The position numbers were made by a program, and so were the translations under genes. This document shows positions 62,826-64,000 of a stretch of DNA of 64,000 nt, one piece after another. Within the stretch, counting starts at the first letter, position 1. Each line of letters starts with the position of its first letter. Source of the DNA: DATMBF01 sp035559595 (GTDB lineage Bacteria > Bacteroidota > Ignavibacteria > UBA10030); assembly GCA_035559595.1 (NCBI GenBank), contig DATMBF010000048.1, positions 170,967 to 234,966 on the forward strand, in the 5' to 3' direction. The notes under the pieces are model-generated. The model did no database searches and had not been told where the DNA came from. It saw nothing but the letters and a program-made list of their open reading frames with translations.

Positions 62826-62857
62826 AATGCCCATTAGATTCCGGAATGGGCATTTTT
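62826..62857 (+). terminator. Terminator-like hairpin in rRNA leader (second)
   Basis: A perfect ten-base-pair stem AATGCCCATT / AATGGGCATT with a nine-base loop followed by T. In an rRNA leader this would be expected to be passed by an antitermination complex. Confidence 0.65.
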
Positions 62858-62888
62858 ATCGTTAGACCGCCACAAAGGTGGTGCGTAT

Positions 62889-62901
62889 TGTTCTTTGAAA
62901 A
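62889..62901 (+). promoter_or_regulatory. boxA-like antitermination element
   Basis: TGTTCTTTGAAAA resembles boxA sequences that recruit NusB/S10 in rRNA leaders. It follows both hairpins and precedes 16S by about 105 bases. Confidence 0.55.
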
Positions 62902-63006
62902 GTGTGTATGGCCACAAGTCAATTGACAAGGTTTCGACCTTGGCTTGTGTATCCACACAAGTGATACAAAAAGCTAAGTTCAAACTTGAAGTTGAGAAAA
63001 CAATCT

Positions 63007-64000
<994 letters not shown>

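Overview
The window is a 64 kb stretch of one bacterial chromosome. It is dense with housekeeping and envelope genes and ends inside a 16S rRNA gene. The combination of an LptD-like outer-membrane protein, a KDO transferase, DUF5916 and beta-barrel proteins, many SpoIIE-type phosphatases and sensor kinases, hopanoid-type squalene genes (hpnCDE) and the partial 16S sequence suggests a Gram-negative member of the FCB group, most likely on the Ignavibacteria/Chlorobi side. That placement is inference; a 16S alignment would settle it. I see no prophage, insertion sequence, CRISPR array or defence island.

Layout. 1-6.3 kb: end of an amino-acid permease, two SpoIIE/PP2C phosphatases, and a gene-poor stretch of about 1.1 kb (2430-3542). 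6.3-8.3 kb: aroQ, a HAD hydrolase, acpS and a MerR regulator, closed by a terminator. 8.5-14.4 kb: tRNA-Pro(GGG), a GroES-like protein, a bacilliredoxin, a paired VOC dioxygenase and carboxylesterase resembling the MhqO/MhqD quinone-detoxification pair, an NlpC/P60 lipoprotein and a DUF819 transporter. 14.4-24.1 kb: response regulator, hybrid histidine kinase, RodZ-like protein, ligA, a beta-barrel protein, a STAS protein, a sodium/solute symporter and xerD. 24.2-34.5 kb: a lipoprotein, an M50 protease, DUF1611, lysA, asd, an Sco1 fusion, a one-carbon bifunctional enzyme, a class II aldolase, ddl and a DivIC/FtsB-like protein. 34.6-43.7 kb: rarA, an AbgB-like M20 enzyme, a DUF5916 protein, a ROK kinase and an LptD-like protein. 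43.9-47.2 kb (minus strand): tig-clpP-clpX with tRNA-Leu(UAG) just upstream. 47.5-50.8 kb: hpnC-hpnD-hpnE. 50.8-56.9 kb (minus strand): MOSC, waaA, larC, a four-helix-bundle (23S IVP/Avd-type) gene, and priA. 57-62.6 kb: a cNMP-GAF histidine kinase, small membrane proteins, a coiled-coil protein, and lemA-htpX. 62.7-64 kb: rRNA promoter, leader and 16S.

How the genes fit together. aspartate-semialdehyde dehydrogenase, diaminopimelate decarboxylase, Ddl and NlpC/P60 touch lysine and peptidoglycan metabolism. WaaA and the LptD-like protein touch lipopolysaccharide. tig-clpP-clpX is the usual nascent-chain and proteolysis operon. hpnCDE converts farnesyl diphosphate to squalene.

The most unusual structure is at 53361-53945. 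A free-standing four-helix-bundle gene sits between larC and priA and is bracketed by two arrays of a degenerate 8-bp unit (consensus TGRGNNAT) in opposite orientations. The arrays spill into the end of larC and abut the start of priA. A third array of the same unit family lies alone between the LptD-like gene and clpX, and a related short-repeat stretch is carried in frame inside hpnE. Together these look like a small repeat-associated element worth testing.
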